Shown here: one piece after another, positions 31,640 through 42,131 of the stretch
Layout of the letters: each line of letters opens with the position of its first letter
Numbering within the stretch: position 1 is the first letter of the stretch
Source: Anastrepha obliqua
Lineage: Eukaryota; Arthropoda; Insecta; Diptera; Tephritidae
Length of the DNA stretch: 64,000 bases
Direction: 5' to 3'
NCBI RefSeq assembly: GCF_027943255.1
Contig: NC_072893.1
Span: forward strand, 87,427,784-87,491,783
Translations under genes and position numbers: made by a program
Notes under the pieces: model-generated
The model's input: the letters and a program-made list of their open reading frames with translations, nothing else
What the model was told of the DNA's origin: nothing
Databases searched by the model: none

Positions 31640-31975
31640 GGAAGAACACACACCAAGTTTCAGCCAGATCGGTCCATTTCTTTGTGTTTGGCATTCGTTG
31701 GAATTGAGAAAGTCGAGTGATTTTCCTTATTCATCACGACAATGCACCAGCTCACGCCTCAGCAGATGTGGTAGCAAAATTAATAAAAATACAGTTCCAT
31801 TCCCCCTTTTCTCCCAACTTGGCTCCCAAGGATCCCTTGGACTACTATTTGTTTCGCAATTTGAAAAATGGCTGGAGGGAAAAAGATTTTATTTAAATGA
31901 GGAGGTGATTGCAGAAACGAATGGCTATTTTTCAGACTTGGAAATGCCGAAAAATAAAGAAAGACTTACCCCAAA
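31640..31975 (+). pseudogene. mariner transposase, catalytic C-terminal fragment
   Basis: Frames at 31722-31960 give 'VIFLIHHDNAPAHASADVVA', 'FSPNLAPKDPLDYYLFRNLK' and 'EGKRFYLNEEVIAETNGYF', matching the 'LHHDNAPAHTS...YSPDLAPSDYYLFPNLK...EEVIAETE.YF' stretch of a mariner transposase. The N-terminal half and both TIRs are missing. A frameshift near 31820 breaks the frame. Confidence 0.8.
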
Positions 31976-32075
31976 CAATTAAGTAATTTTTTTTTGCAGC
32001 AGGGACTGTTTGTTTGTTTTAGAGAATTAATATCTAGCCCAGATTAAATTTCACTAAAATCTCTGTGGGTATATA

Positions 32076-32097
32076 AAATTCGGTCCGGACCGAATTT
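32076..32097. repeat. Perfect 22-bp palindrome
   Basis: AAATTCGGTCCGGACCGAAT plus TT is its own reverse complement (11-bp arms, no loop). It follows 'gggtatat' and precedes 'agtacttccttacttgttc'. It may be the terminus of an unrecognised transposon or a binding site for a dimeric factor. Confidence 0.9.
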
Positions 32098-32467
32098 AGT
32101 ACTTCCTTACTTGTTCTGCATTTGTTTTGATCTCTTTCTTAGTCATGCCATTGACCATGTGTTTGTGCGATCATCGTCTGTTGACACTAATTGCATTTAG
32201 TATCTTAAAATAGCTACAAAAGCAACGAAACTCATCGATTTGTATTTTGTATAGCCATTTGGAATATTTCCATACTTATGTACTTATGCATGACGGAATG
32301 AGTTTAGTAAGGCATTCCCATCAGTGACAGGTTACTATAGGCGAAATGCATTAAAAAAAATTTTTTCCACTAATATTATCTACTTTTTATGATTCTCAAT
32401 GGAAAATTTGTGAGTGTCATCAAAAAAAATATTACAACAACTAATTTATGGAGTAAAGCTTTAGATT

Positions 32468-32975
32468 ATCTTCTTCTTCTTCTTAATTGGCGCGATAACC
32501 GCTTACGCGATTTTGGCCGAGTTTAACAAAGCGCGCCAGTCGTTTCTTTCTCGTGCTAACCGGCGCCAATTGGACACACCAAGTGAAGCCAAGTCCTTCT
32601 CCACCTGATCTTTCCAACGCAGAGGAGGCCTTCCTCTTCCTCTGCTACCACCAGCAGGTACCGCATCGAATACTTTCAAAGCCGGAGCGTTTGTATCCAT
32701 TCGGACGACATGACCCAGCCAACGTAGCAGCTGGATCTTTATTCGCTGCGCTATGTCTATGTCGTCGTAAAGCTCATACAGCTCATCGTTCCATCGTCTG
32801 CGATATTCGCCGTTGCCAACGTGCAAAGGTCCAAAAATCTTACGCAGAATCTTTCTCTCGAACACTCCAAGCGTCGCTTCATCGGATGTTGTCATCGTCC
32901 AAGCTTCTGCGCCATACGTTAAGACGGGCATGATGAGAGTCTTGTAGAGTGTTAGTTTTGCGACAATTGGCTGTG
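32468..32975 (-). mobile_element. RTE-type non-LTR retrotransposon, 5' truncated, GAA-tailed
   Basis: Minus-strand insertion whose 3' end is a (GAA)n tail (complement of the (CTT)n run at 32468-32485). It begins with 'VAKLTLYKTLIMPVLTYG' at about 32965 and carries the RT C-terminal region as an open frame (see the CDS). The same terminal phrase 'ggttatcgcgccaat' plus GAA tail occurs at 296-321, so both belong to one subfamily. No clear target duplication. Confidence 0.82.
32503..32931 (-). CDS. RTE-type ORF2, C-terminal 142 residues (partial)
   Basis: Uninterrupted frame with the standard C-terminal landmarks of this family: 'YGAEAWTMTTSDEATL' at the start, 'FERKILRKIFGP', 'RRRWNDELYELYDDIDIAQR', 'LRWLGHVVRMD' and the basic 'GRGRPPLRWKDQVEKDL', ending 'RNDWRALL'. 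This region follows the polymerase core and is thought to help bind template RNA. No endonuclease or YxDD polymerase motif remains, so the piece has no enzymatic activity on its own. The open frame suggests limited age. Confidence 0.8.
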   Translation of the reverse strand: MPVLTYGAEAWTMTTSDEATLGVFERKILRKIFGPLHVGNGEYRRRWNDELYELYDDIDIAQRIKIQLLRWLGHVVRMDTNAPALKVFDAVPAGGSRGRGRPPLRWKDQVEKDLASLGVSNWRRLARERNDWRALLNSAKIA

Positions 32976-33195
32976 GAATTCACTACCTAGTGCTACAAAA
33001 AACTTATCACAACCTCATTGCTTACCATTCACTCTTCAGTAAACTAATTAACTCTATAAATTATGTATCGAAAATAATTTATCATTATTCTAGTGGTTTA
33101 TTTTTATTCTAGTTGTGTCTTTATATAAAAATTATCTTTGAAATAATTTCAGTTTTCATGATATTCACGAAATAAATGAGTATTATTATGAAAAA

Positions 33196-33480
33196 GGCGG
33201 CCGCCGCAGCCGAATGGGTTGGTGCGTGACTACCATTCGGAATTCATAGAGAGAACGTAGGTTCGAATCTCGGTGAAACACCAAATTAAAAAAACATTTT
33301 TCTAATAGCGGTCGCCCCTCGGCAGGCAATGGAAAAACTCAGAGTGTATTTCTGCCATGAAAAAGATCCTCATAAAAAATATCTGCCGTTTGGAGTCGGC
33401 TTGAAACTGTAGGTCCCTCCATTTGTGGAACAACATCAAGACGTACACCACAAAAAGGAGGAAGGGTGTACGCGCCAATT
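33196..33480 (+). repeat. tRNA-derived SINE, full-length reference copy
   Basis: The head resembles a tRNA gene with an internal RNA polymerase III promoter: A-box-like 'gccgaatgggttggtgcg' at 33209-33226 and a B box 'ggttcgaatct' at 33260-33270. The body contains 'aatagcggtcgcccctcggc', 'atttctgccatgaaaaagat', 'ctgtaggtccctccatttgt' and 'caacatcaagacg', and the 3' end is 'gtacgcgccaattata'. No ORF, as expected. I count nine other, mostly broken, copies in the window. It would depend on a LINE for movement; no shared 3' end with the LINEs here is obvious. Confidence 0.85.
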
Positions 33481-33939
33481 ATACCATATATATACTATAT
33501 ATGATGAAAAAGTTGATGTGCTGGCAAAAAAACACCATTTTATTGTATACAACATTTAAATAAAAATAAATCAAATTATTTAGAATTAGCCAACCTGTGG
33601 TTTTTCCTGCAGGGTATGTGCCTATATGCATATATGTATCTATGAAAAAAGTATATAATAAGATTAGATTTTCAATAAAACAAGCCAAGGATAATCTTGT
33701 TTATGTTATTATGAATCATAACTTTAAACTAAAAATAACTCGACACCAACCAAGAATGAACTGAGCACGGATTTATAACATACTATAAATGTGCAAGCGC
33801 GAATGACATGTTGTTGTAGGGTATAAGCTTGGTTTATAGTTACATCAATATATGGTCTTATGATACAGTTAGTACGCTTTTGCTTTGAAAAAATATCGAA
33901 AAAAATTTATCAAAGAAGTTGCATCGAATTTTGTGTAAA

Positions 33940-34940
33940 AAATGGAATTAAGTGCTCAAAAACAATTGAAATTTTGACATTGGTGAGAGTACTCTGAGTC
34001 AAAAATGATTACAAGTGGTACAAACTTTTCCCAAAAGGTCAAGAAGCTGTGAATGACGACGCTCGCTCTGGACGCCCCAGCACATCAACAACCGATAAAA
34101 ATGTTGAGAAAGTGAAAAGAATTGTTATGCAGAATCGTCGAATCACAATTAGAGAAGTTGCTGAGGATGTCAGCATATCGGTTGGCTCATGACATGCAAA
34201 CTTTCGGAAATTTTGGGCATGAAACGTGTGGCAACGAAGTTCGTTCGAAAATTGCTGAATTTTGACCAAAAACAACGTCGCATGAGCATCGCTCAGGAAT
34301 TATTGGTGACGTCAACGATTATCCAGATTTGCTTAAAAGTGTCATAACTGACGAATCATGGGTATATGGTTATGACATCGAAACCAAAGCCAAATCGTCC
34401 CAATGGAAGAGTCCAGGAAAGCCAACCCCAAAAAAAGCACACAGAGTTCGATCAAATGTTAAGGTTTGCTCTCTGTTCTTCGATTACCATGGCGTAGTGC
34501 ATCAGGAGTTCTTACCATACGGCCATACGCTAAATAAGGAGTATTACCTTGAAGTTATGCATCGCTGGCGTGAAGCAATGCGAAAAAATGCCCGGAATTG
34601 TGGAAAGAAATGCATGGCTTTTGCATCATGATAAAGCACCATGATCTTTGTTTGTGAGAGATTATTTGGCCAAAAACAACACCTTTATCATGCCTCAGCC
34701 ACCGTATTCACCAGGTTTGGGCCCCTGCGACTTTTTCTGTTCCCAAGATTGAAGAGGCCCATGAAAGGGCGGCGTTTTGCGACGATTGAGGAGATAAAAA
34801 CCGAATCACTGAGAGAGCTCAAAGACATACAAAAAAGTGCATATCAGAACTGCTTCGAGGACTGGGAAAAATGCTGGCACAAGTGTATTACATCTGAGAG
34901 GAACTATTTTGAAGGAGATAAAACAGAAATTGTTGAATAA
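33940..34940 (+). pseudogene. mariner transposase pseudogene, long but frameshifted
   Basis: From about 33940 the coding region of a SETMAR-type mariner can be followed nearly to its end: 'YKWYKLFPKGQEAVNDDARS', 'GRPSTSTTDKNVEKVK', 'RRITIREVAEDVSISVG', 'MKRVATKFVRKLLNFDQKQR', then frame 34329-34631 'ITDESWVYGYDIETKAKSSQ' (first catalytic Asp) and 'FFDYHGVVHQEFLPYG', 'HHDKAP' (second Asp), and frame 34641-34940 with 'PCDFFLFPRLKRPMKGRRF' (third Asp) and 'WHKCITSERNYFEGDK'. There are stops near 34190 and 34650, frameshifts near 34310 and 34632, and two residues lost after the second Asp. The N-terminal 30 residues are degraded and I could not define TIRs. About 1 kb, near full coding length. 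Confidence 0.88.
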
Positions 34941-35324
34941 ATAAAATTTTAATCCCTTTTTTTTGAAAACTATATTTTTTCAGTTGAACGGACTCATAAC
35001 TAGAACAAGTTTTAATCGATTGACTTTAAATTCTAACTGTACATATATTCGTAATTACATTCTGCATGGAAGTATGGATGGATTTGATCGACAATTCCAT
35101 AGTGCTTGCTCTATATAAAAAAATAAAATCGGCCGAAATTTAGAAAATTATCGAACTTTGCTTTTCATATTGATGTATAAAAAAAATTTATGATGCATAC
35201 CTTTATTCACATGTTTTAGCGAAAAATTTACGCAATTTTTTATAATACATCTTTCTTTAATTATAACTAAATTAGTACCTGCTTCTAAGCAAAAATTCTA
35301 AGCCTTTCAAATTTTCGCAATTTT

Positions 35325-35446
35325 TGCAAAAAGTTAAAAAAATGATATTTGAATTATTAAAAAATTAAGTTCATAAAATGTAAAATGCAAAAAGTTAAAA
35401 AAATGATATTTGAATTATTAAAAAATTAAGTTTATAAAATGTCCAC
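35325..35446. repeat. 61-bp direct tandem duplication
   Basis: The unit starting 'tgcaaaaagttaaaaaaatg' occurs at 35325 and again at 35386 and is almost identical through 'ttaagttcataaaatgt'. Few differences, so it is a recent local duplication. Confidence 0.9.
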
Positions 35447-37049
35447 CATATTTGCAAACATTTTAGTTTTCGGGATGCAAAAATAATCGTTTGCTAATTT
35501 TTTAAATTATTTTAAAAAATATATTTTTCTACAACTCAAAGTTTAGGTAATAAAGATTTATACATATATTTTTTATCTCCTTCATTCTTTTCCCGTTAAA
35601 AATTCTTAAAATTAGGTTACTTTTTGATGCTCTAGAGCGGTTTAACCCCTTAAGCTGCCGTATCCCAATAATTACATACATTTCAATGCGTTATTAAGTA
35701 TGTACGAGTACACAAAGCAGCTGTTAGATTTCATGTGTGTACAAATTTATTTTTTGGAAATTTTCCGCTTTTTGATTAGGTTCGATTCTCTTTGGCAGCC
35801 AACATATGGCTTTGTATTTAATCAATGTTGCACGAGTCATTAATTTGTTGCTCCGCAAGCGTATTTTTATGGCCATGCCGGCATTAAAAGCTTTTACAGA
35901 TACATACATAGTTATCAGGTGAAAGTTCTTCTTAGCACGTTTTTGTATCTTTGATTCTACAAAAAAAAAAAACAAAAAACAAAAAATCAGATAATCATGA
36001 ATTTTTAATCGGTCGATCATTTTGTAGGTGTTTGCTGCATTTATGAAGCGCCTGATGCTCACTCAAGTTGAATATATGTATGTGCATACACTTATATATA
36101 TAAACGAGTATTGATGTATGTAGGTATTCGTTTTTATTTCTAAGTCGACGCCAATACCGCCTCTTCGCCTTTGGAATGTTGATAAGATGAACCAATGGTT
36201 AGGGCGTACGTTCGTTGACCCTCTTTATGGCAAGCTTCCAAAATGGATTAACAGGTTTTACATACACACATATGTACATATGAATGTAAAGCATATGTAT
36301 GTAATATAAGTATAAACATATGCATGCAGCTTACCATGGGGTAAAAATGTGTAATAATTTTACTCGAAAATAAAACTGCAATTACCATAAATTAAAATAA
36401 AGCTTCATCGACACATTCGTAGAATCAAAAATAAATTGATGTCAATTTGCTAATTTATTATGCACATAAATTTGTTGGTTTTGATATTTTTACATATTTA
36501 GGTGAATTTTGGTGTCCCCTTAAGCTTAAGATTCTCTATAGAATTTGTTTGAAATTTCCATAAAAAATGGGACATAGGAAATTAAATATTTTAATTTATT
36601 TTTCAAAGCAGTTTGTACACACGCTTCTACATAATATTATATTTCTCGTAATAAGAAGCTTTACCATTTGTCACGCCTATTATCTAAGAGACATAATTAC
36701 AGCTTCAAAAATGTTTAAATTTCAAATTTTATGAGAGAGAAGCACAAATTCTTTCTTGCCTTAAGGCGCATTGCATTTGAGTATGCATTTTTCTGATTAT
36801 ATAAGATTTTCCAATAAGGGTGGATTGAAACGGAATAAAGCAAGCTGTGTGTGAAGTACTAACGAAACTCTTTTTCTATATCAATGATTTATAGATGTAT
36901 GTGGTTATGGACGGATCTTAGTGGCCTACTTTTCAATGATTTTGAAAGTTACGGGTATACAAAATGTAGGCGTATTTATTTATCGATTTGACCTTTGTAA
37001 CGGGTCCTTTGTCAAGAATATAAATATATTTGTGCATCAAGATTGTTTG
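35447..37049. other. No gene recognised
   Basis: AT-rich; microsatellite tracts at 36075-36125 and 36262-36310. ORFs at 35724-36062 and 35995-36195 (-) have no family resemblance. Confidence 0.4.
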
Positions 37050-37051
37050 TA

Positions 37052-37600
37052 TAGGGTTATTCAATAGGTGCGCTTCAACTTTTTTCCGATAGGGAGGGCG
37101 AACGACGCAATATTTTTTATTTTTCGCTTGTCATTTGTAAACTTCATTAGTATTTATTTCATCATAGAACGCTACACACTTGAGCAACGATTGCAAATCG
37201 TGCTAATTTTTTATGAAAATAATCGTTCTGTTTCTGCTACTTTAAGAGCATTATTACGGCCATTTTACGGTCCATTTAACAAGCCGTCCCGTTTTGGGGT
37301 TATGTGAAGTCATTGGTCTACAGTAACAAACCGGCGACGATTTGTGAGCTCAGAGCCAATATTGAACGCGAAATTGCTGGAATTTCGGCCGATTTATGCA
37401 AAAGAGTGGTCGAAAATTGGGTTCAACGATTGGATTTCGTAAAACGTGCACGCGGTGGTCATGCAAAAGAAATCGAATTTCATACTTAAATGTATATGTT
37501 CAAACTCGATAATAAAAAAAAAATTAGTTAAAAAAGTCAAACCGTTTGTGTTTTATTCAAAAAAGTTCAAAAGTTGAAGCGCTCTTACTGAAAAACCCTA
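37052..37600 (+). mobile_element. gambol/DUF4817-like family C element, internally deleted
   Basis: Inverted ends of about 35 bp ('tagggttattcaataggtgc' at 37052; complement of 'tagggtttttcagtaagagc' ending 37600), TA on each side. Transposase N-terminus 'YTLEQRLQIVLIFYENNRSV' (37165) is fused by deletion to the C-terminal part 'FWGYVKSLVYSNKPATICEL' and 'RVVENWVQRLDFVKRARGGH', ending 'EIEFHT' at 37486. The fusion is out of frame by one base. The catalytic core is missing. 549 bp. Confidence 0.88.
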
Positions 37601-37855
37601 TATATCTAAGCAAGTTATTCGTAGTACAGGTGACAGGACGAGCGAATATCGAATAAGTGGTGGCGCACATTGATCTAATTTAAACCTTTTATTTTATTTT
37701 ACTTATTTATAATTTAAATAATTTTCAATTAGTTAGATCCAATTCATCCAGCATCATTCAAAGCATCCCCCTTGAACCTTACCTCTGTTGTGTATAAAAA
37801 TGGCGACGATTTCAAAAAATTCAAAAACCAAGGATTGATTTTTGGCTTTTATTTT

Positions 37856-38100
37856 AGCCAAAGCAGCTGAATAGTTTGAGCGTGACTGTCATTCTGTAAG
37901 GAAGTGGAAATGAAGCTCTAAATGATAGAAAGGCTTTTTTCTCCTAGTATATTTCTGCCATGAAACAGCTTCTCATATGTAAATATAACCAGCCGCTTGG
38001 TGAAGCCGTAAAGCTCCCTACACTTGAGAAACAGCTTAAAGACGCACACCGAAAGTTGGAGCAGGAGCTCGACTAAACACCCAGATAAAGGATGTCCGTG
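37856..38100 (+). repeat. SINE copy, diverged
   Basis: Head 'cagctgaatagtttgagcgt' aligns with the A-box region of the SINE; the body shows 'atttctgccatgaaacagct' and 'gacgcacaccgaaagttgga', and the end 'gctcgactaaacaccc'. Strongly diverged, so an old copy. Confidence 0.65.
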
Positions 38101-38109
38101 ACAATTATA

Positions 38110-38342
38110 GAAGTGGCGCAAAATTAATCATCCAATTTTGTTTTTGAATAACTTTTTTATTAGTTTGTAACAATTTCGAGTGAGTGAAATCTGTATTTTG
38201 ACCTTTATGCGTTCCTTTGCTTGTTTGTTTGTATACTGCAACTGTCTAGTTGACAAGTGTCAAATAGGATTGACATATGTCGCCAATTGCAAAAATTATA
38301 AATTTATTGGACGATTTGAGCGAATAATTTTGCGCTAATTTG
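38110..38342 (+). mobile_element. AAGTGGCGC-type MITE
   Basis: Ends 'gaagtggcgcaaaattaatc' (38110) and complement of 'caaattagcgcaaaattatt' (ending 38342), TA on both sides. Internal sequence matches the copy at 40919-41130 ('tattttgacctttatgcg', 'gtcaaataggattgacatat'). 233 bp, no coding capacity; TA duplication suggests mobilisation by a Tc1/mariner transposase. Confidence 0.85.
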
Positions 38343-38689
38343 TATATACACTCATGTTGAAAATAATAAATTTACGATATTTTTATTGGTTTTGGCTACG
38401 AAAGCACAAAATGTATATGGAGAAAATACGCAGACCGGTCAGGCGAAAAAGAATTTAATGGGCTATAAAATTGCTTACCCTCATTTTTTATTTTTAATTT
38501 TGGATAAAAAAGTTCGTAATTTTGGATGAAAATTTGTGAATCTATAGATTTTATATAGTAATGCCGGGGTCCTCTCCCCACTTTATGCATCTTATCGTTA
38601 AACAAAATGTTACTGCAACTCAACAGAGGGGGAGTGAAAGTAGTCGCGTACACCCGTGATCTTAACAACGGACCTGTTTAATTCCACTC

Positions 38690-40020
38690 TTAGTGAAATG
38701 TTAGAAAGGGCTTTGGTGAAGCTAAGTAAATGGGCCTTAAGGTTAATTCCAGCAAACCCCTGTTAAAATTGTTTACAAATAAAAGCAAGATATCATAGTT
38801 TTGAACACCGTCAATCAATGGGGGTTGAAATTCCGCTTTCAAACAGAGCGACGTATCTAGGAGTAGTGCTAGTTCCGAAACTGAACTGGAGACCCAATGT
38901 AGAAAAAGCGTATGTATGTAGCTTATTATACGTGTAAAATAGTTATTGGCATAAATCGCGGTTTAGAGCCTCCGAATGTACACCGCCATAGTAAGACCGA
39001 TTTTGATTTACGGGGCATTAGTACATTAAGCACAACGTGCAACGTTAGACAGTTAAATATCGTACATCGACCAGCTTGCGCAGGAATAGCTGGAGTTATG
39101 AAATCATGTCCAGCAGAGGCACTAAATGCCATACTGAACCTTTTACCATTAGATTTACAACTACGTCTAACAGCAACAAATACCACCATCAGAATTAACG
39201 AGGGTGGTTGTTGGAATGCTAGGGTGTTTGGTTTGTGTTCTTGACAGTCGCAAGCTAAATGGCACTCCATCAGACTACATTACCGCTAACCTAGACTCCG
39301 GACTAGAACTTAAGGTTATGTTTCCCACGTGAAAGGAATGGGAGTAAAATTTAGTAGTCAAGGAAGATACCCCCGCACTTTACACCGATGGATCCAAAAT
39401 AGATTGCGGCGTCGGCACGGGTGTATATTCGAAACATCCAAGTCCTTTCGCCTGGCTAATTGGCTAAATAGCATCTTTCAGGCAGATGTCCTCGGGATAA
39501 GGGAAGACTGCAGGATAATCAGGAATCGTTGTGAGTCATCAGAAGTACGTATTTTTATGGATAGTCAAGCAGCCATCTTAGCTATAAAGTCACCAAGAAC
39601 CAATTCAAAAATTGTCAGACAATGCAAAGAAAGATTAAATGCCTTAGCACGCATGACAGACTGCAAAATACATAGTGAAAGAAACGTACTCTGGTCACGT
39701 TGATCCAAGTTGAGAACGGATGAGCTGTTACGAAAGCCAAGGACAGACATCTCTGGAATTACGTCAACAATTACCGGCCATTGGCCCATCGAAGACCATG
39801 CTAGGAAGAGGGAGTTGACGATAGATGTAGAAAATGGAATCAAGAGGATTCTAGGGACACAGTCTTCCACTATCTGTGTGAGTGCCCAAGGCTGGGTGTT
39901 CTATGACATAGAATGCGGGGGAAATTCTCAATGAACATCTTGGTAGAAATTGCAGGAATGAAAATAGATGTCATAGGCAGATTTATAGTCAAATCAAGAT
40001 GGTTTGACTAAATAACGGCA
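38690..40020 (+). pseudogene. Non-LTR retrotransposon remnant, RT end and RNase H
   Basis: From 38690: 'STLSEMLERALVKLSKWALR', 'EIPLSNRATYLGVVLVPKLN' (RT thumb; family 'KYLGVILD.KL.W'), then 'VEKAYVCS', a segment ending 'RLTATNTTIRINEGGCWN' (39175-39225), the RNase H Asp box 'RIFMDSQAAILAIKSPRTNS' (39550) with 'KIVRQCKERLNALARMT', and the end with 'ITSTITGHWPIEDHA' (39757) and 'HYLCECPRLGVL' (39870). It shares phrases with 14262-14970. Numerous stops and frameshifts; polymerase active site absent. Confidence 0.8.
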
Positions 40021-40212
40021 GTGGTAACATTAGCGGTGTACCAAAATGTGACCTTTTGTGCTAATTGAGTCTGCTACATACTCAGTTTTCCCTATTCTGT
40101 CCAATTGCGAAATTTTGTACACTAACCTGTATGCGGCATGTTCGGTGGGTGCTTCATTTCGGCCGAAACTTTTTCTCTAAGTTTTTTCAACACAGCACTC
40201 AGCTTGAATATA

Positions 40213-40916
40213 TAGGGTGGGCCATGTAAAATTTGCTTTTTGATTCGGCTATAAAAAAAAACTAATCAATATTTTTTCAAACTTTTTTTATTTTGAAGAT
40301 TGAACATTGTCATTTATGAATGAAAAATAATATCGTTCAAATGACTGCCACGACTGGCTTTACAGTAGGCCATTCGATCAACCCAATTTTTAAGCACATT
40401 TTCGATTGTTTGGCCTCCTCTTTCATGAATGGCAACTTCGATTTCGTGTTTTAAAGCATCAATCGTCTCTGGATGGTTCGCATAGCATTTGTCCTTAACG
40501 GCTCCCCACCAAAAATAGTCCAACGGGCTTAAATCACAGCTCCGAGGCGGCCAATTGATATCGGAATTCAAAAACGGTAGCCAAAAGTTCGAGTGTAACT
40601 TTGGCAGTGTGACAAGTTGCACCGTCCTGTTGAAACCAAATGTCGTCCATGTCATCCTCTTTAATTTTTGGAAACAAAAACTCGTTGAGCATGTCACGGT
40701 AACGCTCGCCATTTACTTTAACCGCGGAAGAAGAAGAAGACTCACCACTTTGGGAATAGGTTTTCAATATTTCCCAATTTTGTTCAAGCGTATAGCATCC
40801 CATTTCGTAAATGTTAAACCTTTGAGTAAATTATGAACACATTTGACATGCCATTTGTGTTACCATGCTCAAAAAAATAGGTGGTTCAAAAAGCAAACGC
40901 TATATGGCCCACCCTG
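40213..40916 (-). mobile_element. gambol/DUF4817-like family D element
   Basis: Ends 'tagggtgggccatgtaaaat' (40213) and complement of 'cagggtgggccatatagcgt' (ending 40916), TA at 40211-40212 and 40917-40918. Minus-strand transposase: N-terminal 'YTLEQNWEILKTYSQSGESS' (40800), deletion, then 'KVNGERYRDMLNEFLFPKIK', 'DDIWFQQDGATCHTAK' (second catalytic Asp), a frameshift near 40555, and 'NWPPRSCDLSPLDYFWWGAV' through 'KASRGSHLNDIIFHS' (40314). The first catalytic region is deleted. 704 bp, the largest of the four families here. Confidence 0.88.
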
Positions 40917-40918
40917 TA

Positions 40919-41130
40919 CAAGTGGCGCAAAATTAATCAGCCAATTTTGTTTTTATATAACTCTTTCACTAAATAAAAAAGCGATTTTGACTGATGGGAA
41001 TCTTTATTTTGACCTTTGCGCACTCCATTGCTGGGCTGTTTCTCTACAGCAGATGCCCAGTATAATTCACGTACGTCATTTGCAAAAATTATAAATCTTT
41101 TGATAGGATGATTAATTTTGCGCCACCTTG
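40919..41130 (+). mobile_element. AAGTGGCGC-type MITE, best copy, abutting the family D element
   Basis: Both TIRs intact: 'caagtggcgcaaaattaatc' (40919) and complement of 'caaggtggcgcaaaattaat' (ending 41130). The left TA (40917-40918) is also the right TA of the family D element; the right TA is 41131-41132. 212 bp, no ORF. Other copies are at 24850, 38110, 48250 and 60240. Confidence 0.9.
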
Positions 41131-41132
41131 TA

Positions 41133-42130
41133 CAACATACTTATACTTGCAGTATTTCCCAAAGTTGTTGAAGGGGAATAAATTGCTTATAAATAATATA
41201 AACCGGACGGTTAAGATTTTCAACGTAAAAGCAGAATGTGTTAAAAAGCATATGGTGCATACTCTTATGACTCTAAAAAATATACGTGGTGCTCCCGGTA
41301 TCACATGCAGGTTTAGGTTTAGTATTCCCACAGCTTTTAACTATTTTTTCATACTGTTATCGGCCTCTAATATGTTTTAACTATAATAAATATTCAGTTC
41401 GCCCTTAATTCACAATATTTTTTCCAGTATTAGTTTGACTCTGAGCAATGACAGTACCACCTCATCATGTTTTGCAGCAACACGTAAGAACAGACTCAAC
41501 AGCAGTGAGGCAAAGATGAAGAACGTAAAATGAAAAAAAAAAAAACAAATATTATATAACTACACACATACACAAACCCTAAAGAGGGCAACTGTTTTGA
41601 GTAAAGTAGTAAATGAGGTAGTAAAAACTTAACTAAAAGGTGAGTTCTAAGAATCTTCTATAGTCCCAGCAGCAACGAGCAAACTTATTTTATTCAATTA
41701 TCATGTGATTTATTTAGTTATTATCTTTTATATTATATGTTGTCAGTTTAGCATCAATATTTCAAGTATATACGTTTATATGTATATCATACCATTTACC
41801 TAGGTACATATGTACACACATACATATATGAAGTTGTATTTACACACTTATGTTGCTGATATTTAGCGTAGATAAACTGCAATTAAGTGGATTATTGATG
41901 GTGTTGATGAAAATGTTTGGCCATTTGTTGCATTCGCTCATCTCATAACTAGAATTTAGTTGCTTCCTCATTTTTATTTATTGCCGATCTAGCATAGAAC
42001 TTATTTATATTTTTTTCTTTGCATTTTATATATAAACTGGGCAACTGTGTTTCGATTAGCAATGTGGGGTCATCTCGAAGGTTAACTAATTACATTTTCT
42101 GAGATTTTGTCTTAAGTAATAAGGTCTGAT
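41133..42130. other. No gene seen
   Basis: AT-rich with a microsatellite patch at 41800-41830. Overlapping ORFs on both strands at 41089-41380 show no resemblance to a family. Confidence 0.4.
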
Positions 42131-42131
42131 A

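Noticed and set aside
32553..32933. 126-codon plus-strand ORF
   Set aside because: Complementary to the RTE ORF2 C-terminus, which has clear family motifs; the plus-strand frame has none.
33196..33275. A functional tRNA gene
   Set aside because: A- and B-box-like motifs are present, but the acceptor stem and anticodon arm do not pair as in a tRNA gene and the same head occurs in other repeat copies, so it is a SINE head.
35325..35446. CRISPR-like or regulatory direct repeats
   Set aside because: Only two copies without spacers, in an AT-rich eukaryotic setting; a simple tandem duplication explains them.
38926..39270. 114-codon minus-strand ORF
   Set aside because: Antisense shadow of the plus-strand non-LTR remnant, whose RT and RNase H phrases explain the region.
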